Assembly (NCBI RefSeq): GCF_014529935.1
Contig: NZ_JACVFC010000001.1
Span: forward strand, 2,170,001 to 2,234,000
Direction: 5' to 3'
DNA from: Chitinophaga qingshengii
Lineage (GTDB): Bacteria > Bacteroidota > Bacteroidia > Chitinophagales > Chitinophagaceae
Length of the DNA stretch: 64,000 nt
Shown here: positions 38,015 through 45,236 of the stretch, in pieces
How the letters are laid out: every line of letters begins with the position of its first letter
Position numbering within the stretch: position 1 is the stretch's first letter
Notes under the pieces: generated by a model
Databases searched by the model: none
Told to the model about the DNA's origin: nothing
The model's input: the letters and a program-made list of their open reading frames with translations, nothing else
Translations under genes and position numbers: made by a program

Positions 38015-38306
38015 ACGTTAAAATTACAAATTACGGTTTTTACCCATTACAGGCCTCAGATTATAAATTATAATTATCTATTCTTTATTAACATTTAATA
38101 TATGATCTTCTTTCATGCGGGCTGGTCCATATGTAAAAGGAGGGCAGGTCTTCCATGTATTCGTGATTCATGATTGGTAATTCGTACTTTTACCTTAAAA
38201 GAGGCCTTATTTTTTATTTTGAAGGTACTTTTATATAATTGCAAAATCCTATTAGTATTTATTTTACGATTTTTTACGTATTTAGCAGCACATTAAAGAA
38301 GCATAC

Positions 38307-40661
38307 ATGGCAAAAAATTTAGTTATAGTGGAGTCCCCGGCAAAGGCCAAGACCATTGAAAAAATTCTGGGCAAGGACTTTGAAGTCAAATCCTGCTTCG
38401 GGCACATCCGTGACCTGGAGAAGGACGACATGGGGATAGACATTGAAAATAACTTCAAGCCTAAATATGTAATACCGGAAGATAAAGAAAAGGTAGTAAA
38501 AGATCTGAAGAAGCTGGCGAAGGAAACCGATGAGGTTTGGCTGGCAACGGATGAGGACCGTGAAGGGGAAGCCATTTCATGGCATTTGTGCGAGGTATTA
38601 GGCCTTGATCCGAAAGAAACCAAACGTATCGTCTTCCACGAAATCACCAAGCCTGCTATTGAAAATGCCGTACAACATCCGCGCAAGCTGGATATGGACC
38701 GCGTAAACGCCCAGCAGGCCCGCCGTATCCTGGACAGGATTGTGGGCTTCGAGCTTTCTCCTGTTTTATGGAGAAAAATGAGCATGCGTAATTCCCTTTC
38801 TGCCGGCCGTGTGCAATCTGTCGCTGTACGCCTCATCGTGGAAAGAGAGCGGGAAATCAACGGTTTCACCGCCGTGAGCACCTTTAAAGTAGAGGCATGG
38901 TTCACCGGAAAAGATATCAACGGAAAAAATATCTCCTTTAAAGCAGAAGGGCCTAATAAGTTTAAAACAGCGGAAGATGCGGAGAAATTCCTCAAAGACT
39001 GTGTAAAAGCAGTGTATTCCGTTAAAGATATACAGGTAAAACCCGGCAAAAAATCACCTGCCGCCCCTTTCACCACTTCTACCCTGCAACAGGAAGCCAG
39101 CCGCAAACTGGGATACAGCGTATCCAAAACCATGTTGCTGGCCCAGAAGCTGTATGAAAGCGGTTTTATCACCTATATGCGTACCGACTCCGTTAACCTG
39201 TCCGATACAGCGGTAACGGAAATCGAAAAAGCTATTAAAACCAGTTTCGGCGACCGTTATCACCAGTTCCGCAAATTCAAAAACAAAAACGAATCGGCCC
39301 AGGAAGCGCACGAAGCCATCCGTCCGACCTATATGGAAAACTCCACGGTAGACGACAGCGACACCCGCAAACTGTACGAACTGATCTGGAAACGTACCAT
39401 CGCCAGCCAGATGGCAGACGCTGAACTGGAAAAAACCATCGCTAAAATCGCTATCTCCACCAATAATGAGGAGCTGACTGCCAGCGGTGAAGTATTAAAA
39501 TTCGACGGCTTCCTGAAAGTATACATGGAAAGCCATGACGACGAAGATATCAACGAAGAGGATACACAGGAAGGGTCACTGCCGCCACTGGCCGTAAAAC
39601 AAACGCTGGACCTGAAAGAAATGAAGGCCACCGAAAGGTTCTCCCGTCCTGCCCCCCGCTATACGGAGGCCAGCCTCGTAAAAAAGCTGGAAGAACTGGG
39701 CATCGGCCGCCCTTCTACCTACGCGCCTACCATCACCACCATCCAGAAAAGAGGATATGTGGAAAAACGCGATAAGGAAGGCATCAAAAGGGAATATCGC
39801 ATCCTGGTCCTGAAAGCGGATAACATCACGCAACAGACCGACAGCGAAAATACCGGCGCCGAAAAATCCAAACTGTTCCCTACAGACCTGGGCATGATCG
39901 TGACCGATTTCCTCAACCAGTACTTCAATTCCGTGATGGACTACGGTTTCACCGCTAAAATTGAAGAAGAGTTCGATGAAATCGCCAATGGCAGGAAGGT
40001 ATGGAATAAAATGCTGAAAGAGTTTTACAGCCCCTTCCATAAAGATGTGGAAAACACGCTGGAAAACGCTGAACGCGTAAAAGGCGAACGCCAGCTGGGC
40101 GTGGAAGAATCTACCGGCAAACCGATTGTGGCCCGTATGGGACGCTATGGCCCGATGATCCAGATCGGTAAAGTGGAAGATGAGGAAAAACCCCGCTTCG
40201 CCAAACTGAAAGCTACCCAAAGCATCGAAACCATCTCCCTGGAAGAAGCGATGGAGCTGTTCCGCCTGCCCCGTAACCTCGGACAGTTTGAGGATTCGGA
40301 GGTAGTCGTTAACATCGGCCGTTTCGGTCCGTATGCCCAGCATGATAAGAAGTTCTATTCCCTGAAAAAGGAAATGGACCCTTATACCGTAGAGCTGGAC
40401 GAGGTAGCGCCGCTCATCGTGGAAAAAAGAGCCGCGAAAGATGAACGGACCATCAAAATATTTGAGAAAGAGAAAATCCAGATACTGAAAGGACCTTATG
40501 GTCCCTATATTAAACAGGGCCTGAAGAACTTCAAGATTCCGAAAGAGAAAATAGATACCGCTGCCGATCTGACCGTGGAAGAAGCCAAAGCCATCATCGA
40601 AGAAGCGAAGGCCAATCCGCCCAAGAAAAAAGCGCCGCCGCGGAAGAAGAAAGCTGAATAA
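38307..40661 (+). CDS. topA: DNA topoisomerase I
   Basis: Type IA topoisomerase that relaxes negative supercoils, 784 residues. The TOPRIM domain starts NLVIVESPAKAKTIEKILG with the acidic motif TDEDREGEAI (residues 81-90). The active-site tyrosine is Tyr290 in ITYMRTDS. The end lacks CxxC zinc fingers and instead carries repeats of the Gly-Pro-Tyr type (MGRYGPMIQIG, IGRFGPYAQHD, KGPYGPYIKQG) and a Lys/Pro tail (KKKAPPRKKKAE). It is followed after 21 nt by the SirB1-like gene. Confidence 0.97.
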   Translation: MAKNLVIVESPAKAKTIEKILGKDFEVKSCFGHIRDLEKDDMGIDIENNFKPKYVIPEDKEKVVKDLKKLAKETDEVWLATDEDREGEAISWHLCEVLGLDPKETKRIVFHEITKPAIENAVQHPRKLDMDRVNAQQARRILDRIVGFELSPVLWRKMSMRNSLSAGRVQSVAVRLIVEREREINGFTAVSTFKVEAWFTGKDINGKNISFKAEGPNKFKTAEDAEKFLKDCVKAVYSVKDIQVKPGKKSPAAPFTTSTLQQEASRKLGYSVSKTMLLAQKLYESGFITYMRTDSVNLSDTAVTEIEKAIKTSFGDRYHQFRKFKNKNESAQEAHEAIRPTYMENSTVDDSDTRKLYELIWKRTIASQMADAELEKTIAKIAISTNNEELTASGEVLKFDGFLKVYMESHDDEDINEEDTQEGSLPPLAVKQTLDLKEMKATERFSRPAPRYTEASLVKKLEELGIGRPSTYAPTITTIQKRGYVEKRDKEGIKREYRILVLKADNITQQTDSENTGAEKSKLFPTDLGMIVTDFLNQYFNSVMDYGFTAKIEEEFDEIANGRKVWNKMLKEFYSPFHKDVENTLENAERVKGERQLGVEESTGKPIVARMGRYGPMIQIGKVEDEEKPRFAKLKATQSIETISLEEAMELFRLPRNLGQFEDSEVVVNIGRFGPYAQHDKKFYSLKKEMDPYTVELDEVAPLIVEKRAAKDERTIKIFEKEKIQILKGPYGPYIKQGLKNFKIPKEKIDTAADLTVEEAKAIIEEAKANPPKKKAPPRKKKAE

Positions 40662-40682
40662 CCCGTAAGGGCCGTATTACAA

Positions 40683-41561
40683 ATGCTTATGCACGAAAAC
40701 AAGGAAATAAATGCATTGTTCCACCTGTTGGATGATCCGGACCAGGAAGTGTTCGATACCGTTGCCAGCAAAATTCTGCTGTATGGTAAAGAAATCATTC
40801 CCAACCTGGAGAATTTGTGGGAGAATACCGTTGATGAAGCCATCCAGGAAAGGATAGAACTGCTGATCCACCGGGTCCATTACCAGGACCTGCAGGCCGC
40901 CCTGCGTGCATGGAGCTTATCGGACTTACAGGACCTGATGCAGGGCGCTATTTTGGTAGCCCGGTACCAGTTCCCCGACCTGGCCCCCAGTCAGGTACTC
41001 AACGAAATAGAACGCATTAAACGCAATATCTGGCTGGAACTGAATAATTACCTGACGCCGCTGGAGAAGATCAATGTGCTTAACAGCATGATCTACAATT
41101 ACTTCGGACTGAAAGGGGAAGAAGTGTCCTATCAGCGGAAAAATCAGTTTTTCATCAACCAGGTAATAGAATCGAAAAAAGGAAATCCCGTTACCAACGG
41201 GATCATCTACCAAAGCCTGTGTACCATGCTGGACCTGCCGGTGTATGCCGTCAATATTCCCCGGCAGTTTATCCTGGCTTATTTTGATACTTTTATCGAT
41301 TTTGAAGAACCGGTAGAACCGGAAGACCAGCGCATCCTGTTTTTTATTGATCCCATACAGGGACAGATTTATACCCAGCAGGATGTGGATACTTACCTCA
41401 AAAGGGTATCTGTACCTTCTGTTCCGGCTTATTTCAAGCCTCAGTCCAACAAACGCATTATCCAGTTTCTGCTGGAAGAGCTGGGCAAATGTTTCCGGGA
41501 TGATAAAGATGCCTATCGCCAGGATGAATTAAGCAACCTGGCTTCCATGCTCGAAGAATAA
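40683..41561 (+). CDS. Transglutaminase-like (SirB1 N-terminal-type) protein
   Basis: A 292-residue protein of the transglutaminase-like/SirB1 group. The central segment MIYNYFGLKGEEVSYQ and then GNPVTNGIIYQSLCTMLDLPVYAVNIPRQFILAYF is the family core, although the catalytic Cys is displaced in the motif (SLCTMLDLP). The N-terminal 100 residues are helical, HEAT-like. Its role is unknown; some homologues act in protein quality control. It is co-directional with topA and ends directly at an AT-rich repeat. Confidence 0.8.
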   Translation: MLMHENKEINALFHLLDDPDQEVFDTVASKILLYGKEIIPNLENLWENTVDEAIQERIELLIHRVHYQDLQAALRAWSLSDLQDLMQGAILVARYQFPDLAPSQVLNEIERIKRNIWLELNNYLTPLEKINVLNSMIYNYFGLKGEEVSYQRKNQFFINQVIESKKGNPVTNGIIYQSLCTMLDLPVYAVNIPRQFILAYFDTFIDFEEPVEPEDQRILFFIDPIQGQIYTQQDVDTYLKRVSVPSVPAYFKPQSNKRIIQFLLEELGKCFRDDKDAYRQDELSNLASMLEE

Positions 41562-41690
41562 GATTTACGGATTTACGGATTTTTTGATTTACGGATTTCG
41601 GGGATTTATGCATTGTAGCTCCATACATTAGCAACCAGAATGCTTAAACCCCGAAATCAAGAAATTCGTAAATCAAAAAATTTTCAAATA
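41562..41690. repeat. Inverted repeat of GATTTACGGATTTTTT modules
   Basis: Tandem GATTTACG modules directly after the stop codon, returning inverted at 41661-41683 (CCCCGAAATC, then AATTCGTAAATCAAAAAATT), so the segment folds on itself. The 21 bp at 41570-41590 are identical to 9949-9969 between nrdB and nrdA. Confidence 0.65.
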
Positions 41691-41723
41691 AAAAAGCCGA
41701 TTGCTAAGCAATCGGCTTTTTTA
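41691..41723. terminator. Bidirectional terminator
   Basis: Perfect stem AAAAAGCCGATTGCT/AGCAATCGGCTTTTT with T runs on both strands. It separates the convergent SirB1-like gene and small lipoprotein gene. Confidence 0.9.
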
Positions 41724-41762
41724 TTCTTGCAAGAATTGATATTATATGGTAATAATAGTCGA

Positions 41763-41990
41763 TTACTTAGCAGGAGTTGCAGCAGCAGCAGAATCAACAG
41801 CTGGAGTTGCAGCAGGAGCAGCAGCAGCAGCGGAATCAACAGCCGGAGTTGCAGCAGGAGCGTCAACAGCCGGAGCAGCGTTCATAGTGTCTTGTTTAGT
41901 AGCAGTAGAATCGTTAGCAGGAGTAGAACCACCGTTACAAGCTACGAAGAACATACCAGCAGCGATTGCGAATACAAATACTTTTTTCAT
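41763..41990 (-). CDS. Small Ala/Pro-rich lipoprotein with internal repeats
   Basis: A 75-residue protein. The signal MKKVFVFAIAAGMFFVAC ends at a lipobox Cys (residue 18), followed by a Gly/Ser/Asn linker and an Ala/Pro/Thr/Asp-rich tail made of repeated PAVDSAAAA and APAATPAVDS units. The DNA repeats start at about 41773, 41803 and 41845 with GGAGTTGCAGCAG. Likely an exposed, unstructured surface or periplasmic lipoprotein of unknown role. A consensus promoter lies directly upstream, so it is probably well expressed. Confidence 0.8.
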   Translation of the reverse strand: MKKVFVFAIAAGMFFVACNGGSTPANDSTATKQDTMNAAPAVDAPAATPAVDSAAAAAPAATPAVDSAAAATPAK

Positions 41991-42021
41991 TTTAAGTTTG
42001 TTTTATTTTTTAAAACCGCGG

Positions 42022-42052
42022 CAAAGGTATTGAATAATTTTAGAATACACAA
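42022..42052 (-). promoter_or_regulatory. Consensus promoter of the small lipoprotein gene
   Basis: Minus strand: TTG (42052-42050), 20-bp spacer, TACCTTTG (42029-42022). This is a full match to the Bacteroidota -33/-7 pattern and leaves a leader of about 25 nt before the start at 41990. Confidence 0.75.
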
Positions 42053-42076
42053 TCTATTCATTCCCTTTTTTCACGA

Positions 42077-43390
42077 CTATTTTTTACGGAAAAAGATTTT
42101 TACCGGCACCCCACTGAAGTTAAAGTTGGTGCGGATCTGGTTTTCCAGGTAGTTTCTGTAAGGCGTTTTCACATCATCGGGCAGGTTACAGAAGAACGCA
42201 AATGCCGGCGTATGGGTAGGCAACTGCGTCACGTATTTAATACGGATAGGAATACCTCTCACCACCGGTGGGTGGTAAGCTTCGATAGCTTTCAGCATTA
42301 CTTCATTGAGACGGGAAGTCTGTACTTTGCGCTGGCGGTTTTCATATACGTCCAGGGCCGCTTCGATAGCTTTGAAGATACGTTGCTTTTCAATCACGGA
42401 AGTGAAGATGATGGGCACATCAGAGAATGGAGCCAGGCGTTGTTTCAGTTCCTTTTCATAGTCACGGGCTGTGTTGGTGGCTTTTTCCACCAGGTCCCAT
42501 TTATTAACCAGCACCACTACCCCTTTGCCTTTACGGGCAGCGAGGCTGAAGATGCTGAGGTCCTGTGCCGTGATACCTTTTTCGGCATCCAGCAGCAGCA
42601 TTACCACATCAGCCTCATCTACCGCTTTGATGGCACGGATCACGGAGTAGAACTCCAGGTCTTCGTTTACCTTCTGTTTGCGGCGGATACCAGCTGTATC
42701 GATGAGGATAAAGTCTTTCTGGTACATATTGTACCGGGTATGAATAGTGTCGCGGGTAGTACCGGCGATATCAGATACGATGTTACGTTCAGTACCGATG
42801 AGGGCATTGAGCAGGGAAGATTTACCCACATTCGGCTGACCGATGATAGCAATTTTAGGCACATCAGGTTCCAGGCTGGGATCTTCCATATCGTCGGTGA
42901 TATTGGAGACCACGTCATCGAGGAGTTCACCGGTACCGCTGCCGCTCATAGAAGAGAGGAAATAGGTTTTCTCGAAGCCCAGGCTGTAGAACTCGGTCGC
43001 TTCCAACTGACGTTGGGCGTTGTCTACCTTATTCACCACCAGGTATACCGGTTTGGAAGTACGGCGCAGCAGGTTAGCCACTTCTGAATCGAGGTCGGTG
43101 ATGCCGGTCGTCACATCGGTCATAAAGATGAGCACGTTTGCTTCATCCATGGCCACTTTCGCCTGTTTGCGGATTTCCCGCTCAAAAACATCATCACTGT
43201 TGGTCACAAACCCGCCGGTATCGATCACGTTGAAGGATTTGCCGTTCCAGTCGGCAATACCGTATTGACGGTCGCGGGTAACACCGCTCTGATCGTCCAC
43301 GATAGCCCGGCGCTGTTCCAGCAAACGGTTGAACAACGTTGATTTGCCCACATTTGGGCGGCCCACTATAGCTACTGTAAATCCAGCCAT
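42077..43390 (-). CDS. der: Ribosome-biogenesis GTPase Der
   Basis: Double-GTPase required for 50S assembly, 437 residues. First G domain: GRPNVGKST (residues 10-18), DTGGF, NKVD. Second G domain: GQPNVGKSSL, DTAGIRRKQK, NKWD. The C-terminal KH-like domain ends with PVKIFFRKK, the usual ending. Next to era, separated by 35 bp. Confidence 0.97.
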   Translation of the reverse strand: MAGFTVAIVGRPNVGKSTLFNRLLEQRRAIVDDQSGVTRDRQYGIADWNGKSFNVIDTGGFVTNSDDVFEREIRKQAKVAMDEANVLIFMTDVTTGITDLDSEVANLLRRTSKPVYLVVNKVDNAQRQLEATEFYSLGFEKTYFLSSMSGSGTGELLDDVVSNITDDMEDPSLEPDVPKIAIIGQPNVGKSSLLNALIGTERNIVSDIAGTTRDTIHTRYNMYQKDFILIDTAGIRRKQKVNEDLEFYSVIRAIKAVDEADVVMLLLDAEKGITAQDLSIFSLAARKGKGVVVLVNKWDLVEKATNTARDYEKELKQRLAPFSDVPIIFTSVIEKQRIFKAIEAALDVYENRQRKVQTSRLNEVMLKAIEAYHPPVVRGIPIRIKYVTQLPTHTPAFAFFCNLPDDVKTPYRNYLENQIRTNFNFSGVPVKIFFRKK

Positions 43391-43425
43391 TGTATTATTT
43401 CAATTACTACTTTTAAAATTACGGA

Positions 43426-44295
43426 CTAGTACCCATATTCTTTCAGGAACAAGTCATTATCGCGCCATTTCCCTCTTACTTTCACGAATAGTTCGAGGAA
43501 TACCTTCCGTTCGATGAATTTTTCGATATCCTGTCTGGCCAGTGTTCCCAGCTCGCGGATAGATTTCCCTTTTTCCCCGAGGATGATGCCTTTCTGGGTA
43601 TCGCGGGTAACGATGATCTCCGCCGTTATTTTCGTCAGTGTTTCCTTTTCCTGGAACTGGGTAACGATCACGGTGGTATGATAAGGGATTTCTTCTTCGA
43701 ACAGCTGGAAGATTTTCTCCCGGATCATTTCTGCCACGAGAAAACGTGTAGACTTGTCCGTGAGTGTATCATCCGGGTAGAAAGCGTTTCCTTCCGGCAG
43801 CAGGGCTACGATTTCCTGCATCAGTTCCTTCAGGCCTTTTTGCTGGCGGGCAGAGATGGGTACCACTACTTTGGCTTTTCCCCAGGCGCGGGCTTTTTCC
43901 AGCAACGCGTCCATCTGCGCTTTCTCCAGGTTGTCCATTTTGTTGATGATGAGGATAGCCGGTACTTTGAGCCGCAGGGAGTCGAACAGTTCGAGGTTCT
44001 CTTCCAGCGAGTCTTTCGCGTCCATGATCAGCAGAGCCACGTCTGCATCTTCCAGGGCGGACTTCACCGCACTCATCATTTTTTCGTGCAGTTTGTATTT
44101 CGGGTCAATAATACCCGGGGTATCCGAGAATACGATTTGATAACCGGGCTCGGTGATGACACCGGTAATACGGTGCCGGGTGGTTTGCACTTTAGGGGAT
44201 ATAATAGCCAGCTTTTCGCCGATGATGGCGTTGAGCAAGGTACTTTTCCCCGCGTTGGGCTTACCGAATATGTTTACAAAACCTGCTTTGTGCAT
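43426..44295 (-). CDS. era: GTPase Era
   Basis: GTPase binding the 3' end of 16S rRNA during 30S maturation, 289 residues. GKPNAGKST (residues 11-19), the switch-I region SPKVQTTRHRI, DTPGI, NKMD, and the C-terminal KH domain with ILGEKGKSIRELG. It lies downstream of the tRNA on the same strand and upstream of der. Confidence 0.97.
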   Translation of the reverse strand: MHKAGFVNIFGKPNAGKSTLLNAIIGEKLAIISPKVQTTRHRITGVITEPGYQIVFSDTPGIIDPKYKLHEKMMSAVKSALEDADVALLIMDAKDSLEENLELFDSLRLKVPAILIINKMDNLEKAQMDALLEKARAWGKAKVVVPISARQQKGLKELMQEIVALLPEGNAFYPDDTLTDKSTRFLVAEMIREKIFQLFEEEIPYHTTVIVTQFQEKETLTKITAEIIVTRDTQKGIILGEKGKSIRELGTLARQDIEKFIERKVFLELFVKVRGKWRDNDLFLKEYGY

Positions 44296-44352
44296 GACTA
44301 TCTAATAAAGGCTTGTGCTGCTTTTTCTCTAACTCAAACTTACGGAAATGAA

Positions 44353-44383
44353 AAGAGCCGAATTTCTTCGGCTCTTTCTGGTC
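44353..44383 (-). terminator. Terminator downstream of the initiator tRNA
   Basis: Stem AAAGAGCCGAA/TTCGGCTCTTT between the tRNA and era; on the minus strand the T-rich TTTTCATTTCC follows. It would separate the tRNA transcript from era. Confidence 0.75.
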
Positions 44384-44413
44384 TCTTTTACCAGCGCTGA
44401 CACGCTTTTTTTG

Positions 44414-44485
<72 letters not shown>

Positions 44486-44494
44486 ATGAGGGTG

Positions 44495-44525
44495 CAAAGA
44501 TAGCATTAATTTAATTCGTGCCAAA
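44495..44525 (-). promoter_or_regulatory. Consensus promoter of the initiator tRNA
   Basis: Minus strand TTTG (44525-44522), 19-bp spacer, TATCTTTG (44502-44495). The tRNA 5' end is 10 nt downstream, so the 5' leader is very short. Confidence 0.8.
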
Positions 44526-44546
44526 ACTTTTTTCAAAAAACTTCAA

Positions 44547-44576
44547 AAAGCCAACCATAACTGGTTGGCTTTCATA
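44547..44576 (-). terminator. Terminator of ssb
   Basis: Stem AAAGCCAACC/GGTTGGCTTT with a short loop and a T run on the minus strand, directly after the ssb stop. Confidence 0.85.
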
Positions 44577-44594
44577 TTGGAATGCATGTATTTT

Positions 44595-45002
44595 TTAGAA
44601 GGGCAGATCATCGGCAGGTTGTTCCTCCACCAGTTCCTGTTCGGGAACAACCGGGACCTCTGCAGGAACAGGACGGCGTTTTTCGTCATCCTTACGGCTG
44701 AGCAGCTGTACCTGGAATACCCGTAAGCGGAGCGCTGCCGAGGGCTGGTCGGCACGGTTAATATAACCTTCCGCCCTGGGGCTGCCTTCCACAAACACCA
44801 GGGTACCCTGATGCAGGTGCGGCGCCAGCGTTTCCCGGTTCCATAAAGAGCATTCCACCCAGGTGGTACGTTCTTCCAGTACCCCTTCGCGGTTACGGAA
44901 ACGTTCATTGACAGCCACCGGAAAATTGAGCACCACGTTGCCGTTCACTTCTTTCCTGACAACATCCCGGCCCAAATGGCCGATTAACTGAAGTTTAATC
45001 AT
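44595..45002 (-). CDS. ssb: Single-stranded DNA-binding protein
   Basis: OB-fold protein of 135 residues. It begins MIKLQLIGHLGRDVVRKEV, the family start, and continues with VVLNFPVAVNERFRNREG and TTWVECSLWNRETLAPHLHQG. The acidic C-terminal tip ends DDLPF, the segment that recruits partner proteins. The frame is open to 45035, but the extra residues (MYQFLTINLYE) are not family-like. It is probably a housekeeping or recombination paralogue; a second copy elsewhere is common. Confidence 0.92.
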   Translation of the reverse strand: MIKLQLIGHLGRDVVRKEVNGNVVLNFPVAVNERFRNREGVLEERTTWVECSLWNRETLAPHLHQGTLVFVEGSPRAEGYINRADQPSAALRLRVFQVQLLSRKDDEKRRPVPAEVPVVPEQELVEEQPADDLPF

Positions 45003-45105
45003 CTCATAAAGATTTATGGTTAAAAATTGATACAAGATGATTGAGAGAAGTGTACAAGGAAATTACGCAATTTCACGCAAACACAGCTTTTTTGTTTTAT
45101 TACGC

Positions 45106-45113
45106 TATCTTTG
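45106..45113 (+). promoter_or_regulatory. -7 element upstream of the TPP riboswitch
   Basis: TATCTTTG, a TAnnTTTG match. Transcription would start near 45120, just upstream of the riboswitch. A TTTG lies closer than the normal spacing, so the -33 part is weak. Confidence 0.5.
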
Positions 45114-45136
45114 TGACTTCGCAGGAACATTGCGAT

Positions 45137-45210
45137 TTATGGGGTGCCTTACTTTTCAGGCTGAGATCACACCCACAGAACCTGGACCAGGTAATGCTGG
45201 TTAGGAATTG
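45137..45210 (+). promoter_or_regulatory. TPP (thiamin pyrophosphate) riboswitch
   Basis: The THI-box blocks are present in order: GGGGTGCC, GGCTGAGAT, ACACCC, GAACCTG, then CCAGGTAATGCTGG and AGGAA. It ends about 27 nt before the start codon at 45237, with no terminator hairpin between, so translational control by masking the ribosome-binding site is likely. Confidence 0.93.
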
Positions 45211-45236
45211 GAAAACAGAAAACACACATATTAGAA

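Noticed and set aside
41763..41871. CRISPR-like or microsatellite array
   Set aside because: The GCAGCA repeats are in-frame Ala codons of a lipoprotein, with units of unequal length and no spacers.
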